DNA of 45,549 bases, from NCBI GenBank assembly GCA_007694885.1, contig REEW01000115.1, positions 1 through 45,549 of the forward strand, in the 5' to 3' direction. Below the pieces are notes generated by a model. It was given only the letters and a program-made list of their open reading frames with translations, was not told the origin of the DNA and did not search any database. The translations under genes were made by a program, and so were the position numbers. Of the stretch, positions 1 to 6,846 are shown piece after piece (position 1 is the stretch's first letter; every line of letters starts with the position of its first letter). Origin of the DNA: Wenzhouxiangella sp. (GTDB lineage Bacteria; Pseudomonadota; Gammaproteobacteria; Xanthomonadales; Wenzhouxiangellaceae).

Positions 1-27
1 CATCAGCTGGAGGAAGATTTTCACTAG
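1..27 (+). CDS. possible 3' end of an upstream gene (partial)
   Basis: Reading from base 1 in frame gives eight codons (HQLEEDFH) and then TAG at 25-27. This could be the tail of a gene that starts left of the window. It is too short to recognise, and codon usage cannot be judged over eight codons. The call rests only on the open frame and on the lack of another explanation for the first bases. Confidence 0.22.
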   Translation, partial: HQLEEDFH

Positions 28-105
28 GCGGCGGGGCGTTTCGGCAGACTCAACAGTGATTGAGGCAGCTACGCAAGGGCCACATCCGGCTGATCCAATA
101 GTTCG

Positions 106-121
106 CATAATGTATATTATG
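106..121. promoter_or_regulatory. AT-rich inverted repeat upstream of tpm
   Basis: CATAAT and ATTATG form a perfect 6-bp inverted repeat around a GTAT spacer. It sits in an AT-rich island inside GC-rich DNA, about 65 bases before the tpm start. The position and composition fit a promoter -10 region or an operator. No convincing -35 partner was found, so this is a structural observation only. Confidence 0.3.
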
Positions 122-187
122 TAAAACTTGAGGTGTTTGCAGGCAACGCGGCGGCCATGTCCGCCTGCCGCCGGCTAGAATGAAACC

Positions 188-838
188 ATGGAAAAGGAAT
201 TCTGGCATCAGCGCTGGCGCCAGGGCCAGATCGGCTTCCACAGCGACCAGGTCCACTGGGCGCTGACGCGGCACTGGGCCAGCCTGGCGCACGCCCAGGG
301 CGAGCCGGTTCTGGTCCCGCTGTCCGGGAAGTCACTGGACATGCACTGGCTGCGCGACCACGGCCACCCGGTCCACGGTATCGAGCTTGACCCGATCGCG
401 GTACGTGATTTCTTTGCCGAATGGGGTCGGCAACCGCAAGCGCTGGACACCGTCACCACGGAGCTCGCCGCTTATCGGGCCGACGACGTCGTCCTCTGGC
501 AAGGTGATTTCTTCGACTATCGACCAGCCCAAACCTTCACCGCCTTCTATGACCGCGCGGCGCTGATCGCCTTGCCGCCGGAGATGCGCGCCGCCTACAT
601 CGGCCACTTGCGCCGCTGCCTGAAAGCCGGGGCTGGTGGGCTTCTCGTCACGCTGGAATATGATCAAAAACAAAAGGAAGGCCCACCTTTCTCGGTTTTG
701 CCTGAAGAGGCTTCCGGGCTGCAGGGCTTTATCTCGGAGGTTCTGGAGCGGCGCGACGTCCTGGCCGAAAGCGCCAAATTCAAAAACCGAGGCATTCGAT
801 CACTGCACGAGACCGTTTACCGCCTACGGGCGGTTTGA
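188..838 (+). CDS. tpm: thiopurine S-methyltransferase family protein
   Basis: This 216-residue protein has the length and landmarks of bacterial TPMT, a cytoplasmic SAM-dependent methyltransferase of the class I Rossmann fold. Family members methylate thiopurines and also selenium or tellurium oxyanions. The N-terminus [10 protein letters not shown] matches the family opening (a Trp-rich segment followed by GFH). The SAM loop [12 protein letters not shown] lies near residues 41-52, followed by [14 protein letters not shown], where the acidic residue would contact the SAM ribose. [11 protein letters not shown] near 119-129 is the family's core motif. The ATG at 188 follows an unremarkable leader. 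The natural substrate here is unknown. ppa follows 43 bases after the stop on the same strand, so the two may be co-transcribed. Confidence 0.9.
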   Translation: MEKEFWHQRWRQGQIGFHSDQVHWALTRHWASLAHAQGEPVLVPLSGKSLDMHWLRDHGHPVHGIELDPIAVRDFFAEWGRQPQALDTVTTELAAYRADDVVLWQGDFFDYRPAQTFTAFYDRAALIALPPEMRAAYIGHLRRCLKAGAGGLLVTLEYDQKQKEGPPFSVLPEEASGLQGFISEVLERRDVLAESAKFKNRGIRSLHETVYRLRAV

Positions 839-881
839 GGGCGTTTATACTCACCGCTGGCTATTATCGGGATTCACCTGC

Positions 882-1496
882 ATGCCCTCATTTCCGCAAC
901 CGTTCTATCGCTGGCGTCCGCATCCCTGGCATGGCCTGGAAGTCGGCCGCGAACCGCCGTACCTGGTCCAGGCCTACATCGAGATCACTCCGTTCGATAC
1001 GGTCAAGTACGAAATCGACAAGAAGACCGGTTACCTGCGCGTAGATCGGCCCCAGCGCACCTCGTCCCAGCCCCCTACCCTGTACGGATTCATTCCCAGG
1101 ACCTTCTGCGGGCAACGGGTCGGTGATCTCATTCCCCAGGCCAAGCGCGGCGACGGCGACCCGCTGGACATCTGCGTGTTTTCCGAACGACCCATTACCC
1201 GGGCCGAGGTGGTGCTCAACGTGCGCGTCATCGGGGGATTGCAGATGATCGACGACGAAGAAGCCGACGACAAGATCGTCGCCGTGCTGGAAAACGATCC
1301 GCTCTGGGGCGATGCGCGCGATATCACCGAACTGCCCGACAGCCTGGCTGAACGCCTGCGCCACTACTTTCTGACCTACAAGCTGCTGCCCGGCGAAACC
1401 CCGACCACCCACATCGACAAGATTTACGGCCACGAACATGCCGCCGCCGTGGTCAAGGCGTCGATCGAGGACTACGTCGACGAGTTCGGGGACTGA
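882..1496 (+). CDS. ppa: soluble inorganic pyrophosphatase (family I)
   Basis: The 204-residue product is a family I inorganic pyrophosphatase. It hydrolyses pyrophosphate to phosphate in the cytoplasm and so pulls biosynthetic reactions forward. Visible hallmarks are [10 protein letters not shown] near residues 43-52, YGFIPRTFC, and the metal-binding signature [10 protein letters not shown] around residues 90-99 with its three aspartates, followed by [21 protein letters not shown]. The open frame extends far upstream over tpm, but ATG 882 gives the family-length N-terminus. The sequence differs from the compact E. coli enzyme in carrying a longer N-terminus and a PLWGDARDI insert, so it belongs to a different branch of the family. 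It ends 50 bases before tRNA-Asn. Confidence 0.93.
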   Translation: MPSFPQPFYRWRPHPWHGLEVGREPPYLVQAYIEITPFDTVKYEIDKKTGYLRVDRPQRTSSQPPTLYGFIPRTFCGQRVGDLIPQAKRGDGDPLDICVFSERPITRAEVVLNVRVIGGLQMIDDEEADDKIVAVLENDPLWGDARDITELPDSLAERLRHYFLTYKLLPGETPTTHIDKIYGHEHAAAVVKASIEDYVDEFGD

Positions 1497-1503
1497 ACAG
1501 CGG

Positions 1504-1532
1504 TTGACCGACTGCCGGAATTCAGGGATAAT
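1504..1532 (+). promoter_or_regulatory. sigma70 promoter of tRNA-Asn
   Basis: TTGACC at 1504-1509 and GATAAT at 1527-1532 are separated by exactly 17 bases. A start would fall at about 1539-1541, a few bases before the mature tRNA. This near-consensus pair directly upstream of a tRNA strongly suggests that the gene has its own promoter. Confidence 0.75.
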
Positions 1533-1546
1533 TCCGCTCTTGCGAT

Positions 1547-1623
1547 TCCCCGGTAGCTCAGCTGGTTAGAGCGGGTGACTGTTAATCACTAGGTCGTTGG
1601 TTCGAATCCGACCCGGGGAGCCA
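1547..1623 (+). tRNA. tRNA-Asn (GTT)
   Basis: The sequence folds as a complete cloverleaf. The acceptor strand TCCCCGG (1547-1553) pairs with CCGGGGA (1613-1619). The anticodon stem GGTGA/TCACT encloses the loop CTGTTAA with anticodon GTT at 1581-1583. The T arm contains GTTCGAATC. Discriminator G1620 is followed by an encoded CCA at 1621-1623. The anticodon assigns it to asparagine. Confidence 0.97.
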
Positions 1624-1631
1624 ACAAAATC

Positions 1632-1668
1632 AAGGCCTTGCGACTGTTTCGACGGCGCAAGGCCTTTT
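1632..1668 (+). terminator. rho-independent terminator after tRNA-Asn
   Basis: An 11-bp perfect stem (1632-1642 with 1656-1666) closes a 13-base loop and runs into TTTT at 1665-1668. It starts nine bases after the tRNA CCA. The LRR gene converges from the other side, so it may help to separate the two transcripts. Confidence 0.85.
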
Positions 1669-1735
1669 CAATTTGGGGATTAGGTAACTTAAGGGTGTTG
1701 GCCTTGTTCGAATTGCTGAATCGCGGTCGACTGGA

Positions 1736-3868
1736 TCAGCCTTCGCAATCGGCCAGCATCGGGCGGGCCAGGCGCTGAATTGAATAACTGCCACTGCCGT
1801 AGAGCGGCAGCTCGCTTACGTATTCGATCTGACCATTGAGCTCGTCATCGAAGCTCAGGCTCAGCCGGCCCCAGGGCACGAGGTCTACGCCATCGGGGTC
1901 GAAGTTGAGCCAGAACCCGCCGCCGACGGGTTGATAGAGCGGGTCGATGACCAGCTCCATGCCGTCAAACTGGCCGGTGCCGATCATCCAGGCCTGTTCA
2001 CCGGAGGCGCCGGGCTGGTAGGTGTACCAGTAAACCAGGGCATTGCCGTTCTCGGTGACTTCGAGCACAAAGCCTTCGCCCTCGCGTTCGGGGCTGAACC
2101 AGGGGCCGGACAGGCCCTGTTGCGGATGCTGATTGTCACAGCGGGTGCCGGCCAGGCGGCTGAGTGGCTGGTAGTCCAGGCGCAGTTCGGTCACGCCAAT
2201 GTCCGGCTGGCTGCCGGGCGGCGGGGTAAGGATCACCGGGTAGCGGTGACCGAACAGTATGCCGAGACCGCCGTCGGCCAGGGCATCGATGCGGGCGTGG
2301 CCGAGCGTGCTCAGGCCGCCGTGGTGGGTGATGCGCTTTGAATGGCCGAAGCCGAAGCGGCCGCGGGCCTGGTAAAGCACCGGGAACTCGACGAACTTGC
2401 CGCTGGCATCGGCCTGGCCGATACGCCAGTGCTGATCGCCCTGGTGGTCGTAGGTGAACCAGTAGAACAGGGCGCTGCCGTCTTCGAGCAGCATCAGGTT
2501 GATGCCTTCGCCATCGCGCTCCGGGTCGAAGTAGGAACCGGAAATTGCCGGATTGAGCTCGGCCCGCTCGCGTGCGATGCACAGGCCGAAGTTGCGGCCG
2601 CGATGGTGTTCGGCGATAAAGTCGGCCATGTCCTCGCTGCCGGGTTCCCAGTCGTTCCAGCACAGGTTCAAGCCGCGGGTGGCGCCATAGGCTGCGGCCG
2701 GAACCAGGTTTTCCAGCATCATCAGCCCCGGCGGAATCTCACCGCTGAAGCCATTTCCGCTCAGGTCCAGGTTCTCCAGCCCGGCTGGCCACTCGAAATC
2801 CGGGGGCAGGCCATCGAAGCCGTTTTCAGCCAGGTCCAGCAGGCGCAGCTGCCCCTGTTCGGGCAGCTGCTCAGGCAGCACGCCGCTGAGTTTGTTACCG
2901 GCCAAGTGCAGGGCCTCGAGGGCCGGCCAGTCACCGTCCAGGAGTGTCCAGGGCCCCTCGATCCGGTTGAAAGAAAGATCCAGGCTCTTGAGGTTCGGGT
3001 GCGACGGCAGCTCACCGGGGCGGGCGCTGTCGATCCGGTTGGCGCGCAGGTTCAGCGCCTCGAGGGCAGGCACGGCGGCGTTGGCCAGCGTCCAGTCACT
3101 GATCCGGTTGTCGGCCAGATCCAGTTCGACCAGATCTGGCAACTCAGCGGCAATCAGGGTCTCGATCTGGTTGTGGGCGAGGTTCAGGCCGCTCAGGCCG
3201 GGCCAGCCGTCGGGGCCGAGGTCGATCAGGTTGGCCAGGCGGTTGCGGGCCAGATCCAGGTTGCCAATGGCGCCGCTCTGGCGCCAGGCTGCCGGCGGTG
3301 GTTCATCGAAGCGGTTGCCGGCCAGCCGCAGTTCGCGCGGGGCCGTGCCCACGGCTTCGGGCAGGGCGCCATAGCCTTCGAGCCGGTTGTCGCTCAGGTC
3401 GATCCACGTCAGGTTATTGGCCAGCAAGCGGCCGGGCAGACTGCCTTCGAACTCGTTGCCGGCCAGCCAGAGATACTGCAAGGCCGGCAGGTTCCACAGG
3501 CTTTCGGGCAGGCTGCCGCCGAGCTGGTTGTCGGAAAGCTGCAGGGAGTCAAGTCGCTCAAGCGCCGCCAGCGAGGCCGGCAGTTCACCGACCAGGTTGT
3601 TGTCGCGCAGGACCAGGCGCTGCACATAGCGGTCATTGGCCGGCCCGCTGCAGATGACGCCGTACCACTCGCACTCCGATCCGGCGACACCCAACCAGAG
3701 TCTTTTTCGGTACCAGTTGGCGCCACCGGTGGCCTGGTACAGCTCGATCAGTGCTGCCCGCTCCTCGCTGGCAATCTGGGCCTGGGCATGGGAGCTGGGT
3801 ACGGCCAGCAGCAGGCACAGCGCGGCAAGCAAGGTGGGCGGCTGCAAGTTTGTAGAGATTCTGTTCAT
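1736..3868 (-). CDS. secreted leucine-rich-repeat protein with two C-terminal repeat domains
   Basis: The 710-residue protein begins with a signal peptide (MNRISTN, then a hydrophobic stretch ending SSHAQA). Next comes a plant-type LRR cap (LIELYQATGGANWY with the cysteine pair of CEWYGVIC). About fifteen LRRs follow to roughly residue 400, with motifs such as LDSLQLSDNQLGGSLP and LDLSFNRIEG. After the LRRs come two copies of a roughly 110-residue domain of the form GxxFxPERxGEGxxL...LFYWFTY...W.IG, near residues 445-555 and 590-700. The start at 3868 is chosen because AAGG lies five bases upstream; an ATG at 3880 is also open. LRR proteins of this kind are usually exported and bind other proteins. 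The partner is unknown. It converges with tRNA-Asn. Confidence 0.75.
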   Translation of the reverse strand: MNRISTNLQPPTLLAALCLLLAVPSSHAQAQIASEERAALIELYQATGGANWYRKRLWLGVAGSECEWYGVICSGPANDRYVQRLVLRDNNLVGELPASLAALERLDSLQLSDNQLGGSLPESLWNLPALQYLWLAGNEFEGSLPGRLLANNLTWIDLSDNRLEGYGALPEAVGTAPRELRLAGNRFDEPPPAAWRQSGAIGNLDLARNRLANLIDLGPDGWPGLSGLNLAHNQIETLIAAELPDLVELDLADNRISDWTLANAAVPALEALNLRANRIDSARPGELPSHPNLKSLDLSFNRIEGPWTLLDGDWPALEALHLAGNKLSGVLPEQLPEQGQLRLLDLAENGFDGLPPDFEWPAGLENLDLSGNGFSGEIPPGLMMLENLVPAAAYGATRGLNLCWNDWEPGSEDMADFIAEHHRGRNFGLCIARERAELNPAISGSYFDPERDGEGINLMLLEDGSALFYWFTYDHQGDQHWRIGQADASGKFVEFPVLYQARGRFGFGHSKRITHHGGLSTLGHARIDALADGGLGILFGHRYPVILTPPPGSQPDIGVTELRLDYQPLSRLAGTRCDNQHPQQGLSGPWFSPEREGEGFVLEVTENGNALVYWYTYQPGASGEQAWMIGTGQFDGMELVIDPLYQPVGGGFWLNFDPDGVDLVPWGRLSLSFDDELNGQIEYVSELPLYGSGSYSIQRLARPMLADCEG

Positions 3869-3942
3869 GAGAGCCTTCATATGTCCAGATTCACCCCAAA
3901 TTCAAATTCAGCATGCCCGCTTGAAGCCCAGTCGGTCGAAGA

Positions 3943-4218
3943 TCAGTCGCGCACCCTGCAAACCCGAACCACGCGCCCGGCCTGAATGTAGATCTGGACG
4001 GTTTCGCCGCGGCGATAGAAGTCATGGCGGTAGCCGGCCGCACCGCCCTGCCGGGTCTGCAGTTGCACGGTCCGGTCCGGTCCGGCCTCGATCACGGCGC
4101 GCTCGGAGTCGCCGACCATGATCAGGCCGGCGGGCAGGCGCACGGACTGCAGCGAGCAGGATGCCCAGGCGGGCGCGGCCAGGATCAGGGCCAGAACGAT
4201 GGCGATTGTCAGGCGCAT
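3943..4218 (-). CDS. small exported protein, DUF2845-like
   Basis: The 91-residue product starts with a clear signal peptide (MRLTIAIVLALILAAPAWAS). The mature part resembles DUF2845 proteins: a Cys-containing start, then MVGDSERAVIEAGPD in the place of the family's GDSKAEVL..CGEP, and a closing segment VQIYIQAGRVVRVCRVR. Two cysteines remain in the mature part and could form a disulphide. It is shorter than usual family members and lacks the second half of the GEP motif, so the family assignment is tentative. The open frame runs further upstream, but ATG 4218 is the only start that puts the signal peptide at the N-terminus. It lies 74 bases upstream of the LRR gene on the same strand. No function is known. 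Confidence 0.55.
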   Translation of the reverse strand: MRLTIAIVLALILAAPAWASCSLQSVRLPAGLIMVGDSERAVIEAGPDRTVQLQTRQGGAAGYRHDFYRRGETVQIYIQAGRVVRVCRVRD

Positions 4219-4322
4219 GCGGTCAGCATAGCGCGTGAAGCTGATTGCTTGCTGAACGGGGGACAATTCAGCGCAAAGTGCCGGAACCCGCACCGAGGGT
4301 GCACCATTATCCGTGTCCATGG

Positions 4323-6176
4323 TCAGCGCTCGCTCGTGCGCTCCAGGCCAAACTGTTGGCGCAGGCCGGCTTCGGCCTCGTCGATCGAGGCAATCAGTTC
4401 CTGGCGATGACGGTCGCGCGAGTACCACTCTTCCAGCTTCAGGATCAGGTACTCCGCCCCGACGCCGATGGCAAGGCCGCCGATCGCGCCGCCAACCGCC
4501 GCACCGATCGCGGTTCCGAGCCCGGGTAGCACGGAGCCGATGGCGCCGCCGAGGACGGCACCGCCTGCCGCGCCGCCGCCGCTCGATCCGGTCCGGATCA
4601 GGGTCAGGCGGGCGATGGCTGTGGCCGCGGTGCGCAGGGTTCCGCGCGTGGCCAGGCGCACGATCACCTGGCGAGTCGCGGCGGCTGCGACCACGCCGGA
4701 GATACCGGCGGTCGCCGCCGTGACCCCCAGGCGCTGCTCCAGGCTGGTGATGCCGGAGTGGATCGGCAACGAGAGCAGGTCTTCCCGGTCGCCGCGTGCA
4801 ACCACGTGCACTTCCTCCCCGGCTGCGACCTCGACGCGTCGTGCGTCCAGGAGTTCATCCGCCAGCCGCCGGAATTCGTCCACGCTTTCCGTTTGCCCCC
4901 GGAGCGCTTGTTCAAACTCCTGCTCAAAGCTCGCGAAGGGTTCGCCGGCGCCAAGTTGTTCTGTCAGCTTGGCGCGGAGATGGTCTTCGATATTGCCCGT
5001 CAGCAGTTGCGCCAGGCGTGTCCATTCACCCGGCAAGCTGTAATACCAGTCCAGGTAGGTATCGACGTTGGCGCGCATGATCGAAAACCCCTGGCCCAGG
5101 GCCTGGTCGATCGGCCGCAGGACATCGCCGCGTTCGTAGACCATGGATTCTGCCAGGCGACCGACCTCGTCCATGGTTCCGACGGCATGGTATTGATCTC
5201 CGATCAACTCGACCGTGCGCACGACAACTGCTTCCGGGCTGCGCGTCGCGTGCTGGCTTTCGATTTTGCTTTCGATCATCCCGATGACGGGCAAATAGAT
5301 GAACAGGACCAGGATGGTCGCCGATGCGCTCGCCCACGCGATCCGGCTCGACGAGAGCCTTCCGGGCTCATCCGAAGAACTGCTGGGCAGAAGAACGCGT
5401 CGGTATTCGCTGAACGGCAGAACGAAGGCACAAACGCTAAGCCCCAGCATGAAATACAGGGGAAAACGCGTCAGCACCGAAACCATGACGGCGAGCAGGG
5501 TCCCGAAGCCCGGATTTTCCGCCAGCTGACCGAGGACAAAGCGTTCGAGGCCGCCCCAGCTGCTGCCCCAATCGCTCACCCAATGCGCCACGGCACTGTC
5601 GCCAAGCCAGTTGCCCTGCCCGCGCACGGCCTCGATGGCCTCGCCCACCGTGGCGTAGTTCACGTAAGCGCCCGCTGCAAACCGTGCCGCCGGATCGACC
5701 AGGCTCATCACGGCAGCACAGATCACTGCGGCCCAGAACAGCGCTCGTCCTTCCCGGTAGAGGGGCTGGAATTGCTTGCGCAGCCAGTTGCCGAACAGGG
5801 ACAAGACGAGGCCCAGGAGCAAGACGCACATCGCCAGCAGGGTCAGGTCCACGCCGTCGGCGACGGAGAAGCGGAACGACAGCAGTGCTGACGCCACAAA
5901 GGCCATCAGGAATCCGGTCAGCAATCGCAACCAGGGACCGGACAGCCAGCGCACGGCGAATGAGTCGGTCGACCAGGCACTCAGCCAGTGAATGCGCCTG
6001 AGAGTTGCAAGATAGGTTCCGAAGAGGCCGGCCGGAATGGCAAGAATCAGGAAGAAAACGGCCGGCAACAGCGGACCGGAAGCCTCCCTGAGCAGGAAGA
6101 CCCAAAAGACGATCAGGCCCAGATAGGCCAAAGCGAGAACCCATCTTGTCCAGATTGCCCCGACGTCGTTTTTCAT
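4323..6176 (-). CDS. large membrane protein of unknown function with glycine-zipper C-terminus
   Basis: I do not recognise this 617-residue protein. The first half is membrane-embedded: hydrophobic segments appear near residues 10-30, 34-54, 78-98, 105-125, 140-160 and 225-260, with another near 285-305. A soluble stretch of about 200 residues follows, marked by SIMRANVDTYLDWYYSLPGEW and a Glu-rich segment (FASFEQEFEQAL). The C-terminal region is hydrophobic again, with a Gly/Ala zipper near residues 535-575 (GGAAGGAVLGGAIG and GAAVGGAIGGLAIG) ahead of a charged tail. Glycine zippers mediate tight helix packing in membranes and occur in channels, toxins and envelope proteins. A TTG start at 6206 is open, but ATG 6176 is preferred. 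It diverges from the DUF1415 gene 51 bases away. Confidence 0.6.
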   Translation of the reverse strand: MKNDVGAIWTRWVLALAYLGLIVFWVFLLREASGPLLPAVFFLILAIPAGLFGTYLATLRRIHWLSAWSTDSFAVRWLSGPWLRLLTGFLMAFVASALLSFRFSVADGVDLTLLAMCVLLLGLVLSLFGNWLRKQFQPLYREGRALFWAAVICAAVMSLVDPAARFAAGAYVNYATVGEAIEAVRGQGNWLGDSAVAHWVSDWGSSWGGLERFVLGQLAENPGFGTLLAVMVSVLTRFPLYFMLGLSVCAFVLPFSEYRRVLLPSSSSDEPGRLSSSRIAWASASATILVLFIYLPVIGMIESKIESQHATRSPEAVVVRTVELIGDQYHAVGTMDEVGRLAESMVYERGDVLRPIDQALGQGFSIMRANVDTYLDWYYSLPGEWTRLAQLLTGNIEDHLRAKLTEQLGAGEPFASFEQEFEQALRGQTESVDEFRRLADELLDARRVEVAAGEEVHVVARGDREDLLSLPIHSGITSLEQRLGVTAATAGISGVVAAAATRQVIVRLATRGTLRTAATAIARLTLIRTGSSGGGAAGGAVLGGAIGSVLPGLGTAIGAAVGGAIGGLAIGVGAEYLILKLEEWYSRDRHRQELIASIDEAEAGLRQQFGLERTSER

Positions 6177-6215
6177 GGCTGCCCAACTTTTCGGCTCGAA
6201 CCGCAACGTACCCTC

Positions 6216-6221
6216 TACAAT
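6216..6221 (+). promoter_or_regulatory. possible -10 box of a leaderless DUF1415 transcript
   Basis: TACAAT at 6216-6221 matches a sigma70 -10 box. Transcription would then start at about the ATG at 6228. No ribosome binding site precedes that ATG, which fits a leaderless message. The -35 region is not recognisable, so confidence is low. Confidence 0.35.
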
Positions 6222-6227
6222 CCTGAC

Positions 6228-6782
6228 ATGTCAGGAACCTCGGAAACAGATCGCATCATCGAGGCCACCCGCGAGTGGCTGGAAAAGGCCGTGATCGGCT
6301 TGAACCTGTGCCCGTTTGCCCGCGTGCCGTGGCGCCAGGGACGGGTGCGATTGCGGGTCAGTGAAGCAAGCAGCCAGCAGCAGCTGGTCGAGGACCTGGC
6401 CGACGAACTGCTGGCGCTGCACGCGGCCGATCCGGCCGAGTGCGAAACCACGCTGCTGGTCCATCCCCAGGTGCTGGGCGACTTTCTCGACTACAACGAC
6501 TTTCTCGATATCGCCGACGGACTGCTGGAGCAGCTTGAATTGGACGGCACGATCCAGATTGCCAGTTTCCACCCCGACTACCGGTTCGCCGACAGCCGGC
6601 CCGACGACGTGGCCAACTGCACCAACCGATCGCCCTACCCCATGCTGCACCTGTTGCGCGAGGCCAGCATCGAGGCGGCCACGGCCAGTCTGCCCGATCC
6701 CGAGGCGATTTACCAACGTAACGTCGAGACGCTGCGAGCGCTCGGGCCGGCAGGCTGGGAGGCACTGACCGGGCGTTCTTGA
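6228..6782 (+). CDS. DUF1415 family protein
   Basis: The 184-residue protein matches the DUF1415 family of proteobacterial proteins along its length. It starts with an acidic helix containing TREWLEKAVIGLNLCPFA near residues 14-31, whose conserved Cys-Pro-Phe is typical. The middle carries TTLLVHPQVLGDFLDYNDFL, and the later part has IASFHPDYRFAD followed by NRSPYPMLHLLREASIE. The role of the family is unknown. Its Cys and His residues (LCPFA, FHPDY) suggest a ligand or metal site, but that is inference. The ATG at 6228 sits immediately after a possible -10 box and has no clear Shine-Dalgarno sequence. It converges with the CocE-type hydrolase gene across a strong hairpin. Confidence 0.8.
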   Translation: MSGTSETDRIIEATREWLEKAVIGLNLCPFARVPWRQGRVRLRVSEASSQQQLVEDLADELLALHAADPAECETTLLVHPQVLGDFLDYNDFLDIADGLLEQLELDGTIQIASFHPDYRFADSRPDDVANCTNRSPYPMLHLLREASIEAATASLPDPEAIYQRNVETLRALGPAGWEALTGRS

Positions 6783-6806
6783 TCGATCCGTACCGATTGG
6801 AATGGA

Positions 6807-6838
6807 AACCGGGCCTGGCCGCACGACCAGGCCCGGTT
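6807..6838. terminator. bidirectional stem-loop between convergent genes
   Basis: A 12-bp perfect stem (6807-6818 with 6827-6838) encloses an 8-base loop. It lies between the convergent DUF1415 and hydrolase genes. There is no real T-tract on either side, so it may act as a weak intrinsic terminator or as a 3'-end stabilising hairpin. Confidence 0.55.
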
Positions 6839-6846
6839 CCGCTTGT

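Noticed and set aside
2342-3985. 547-codon open frame antisense to the LRR gene
   Set aside because: The regular repeats of the LRR gene keep the opposite strand free of stops. The product is repetitive Gln/Val/Gly and matches nothing.
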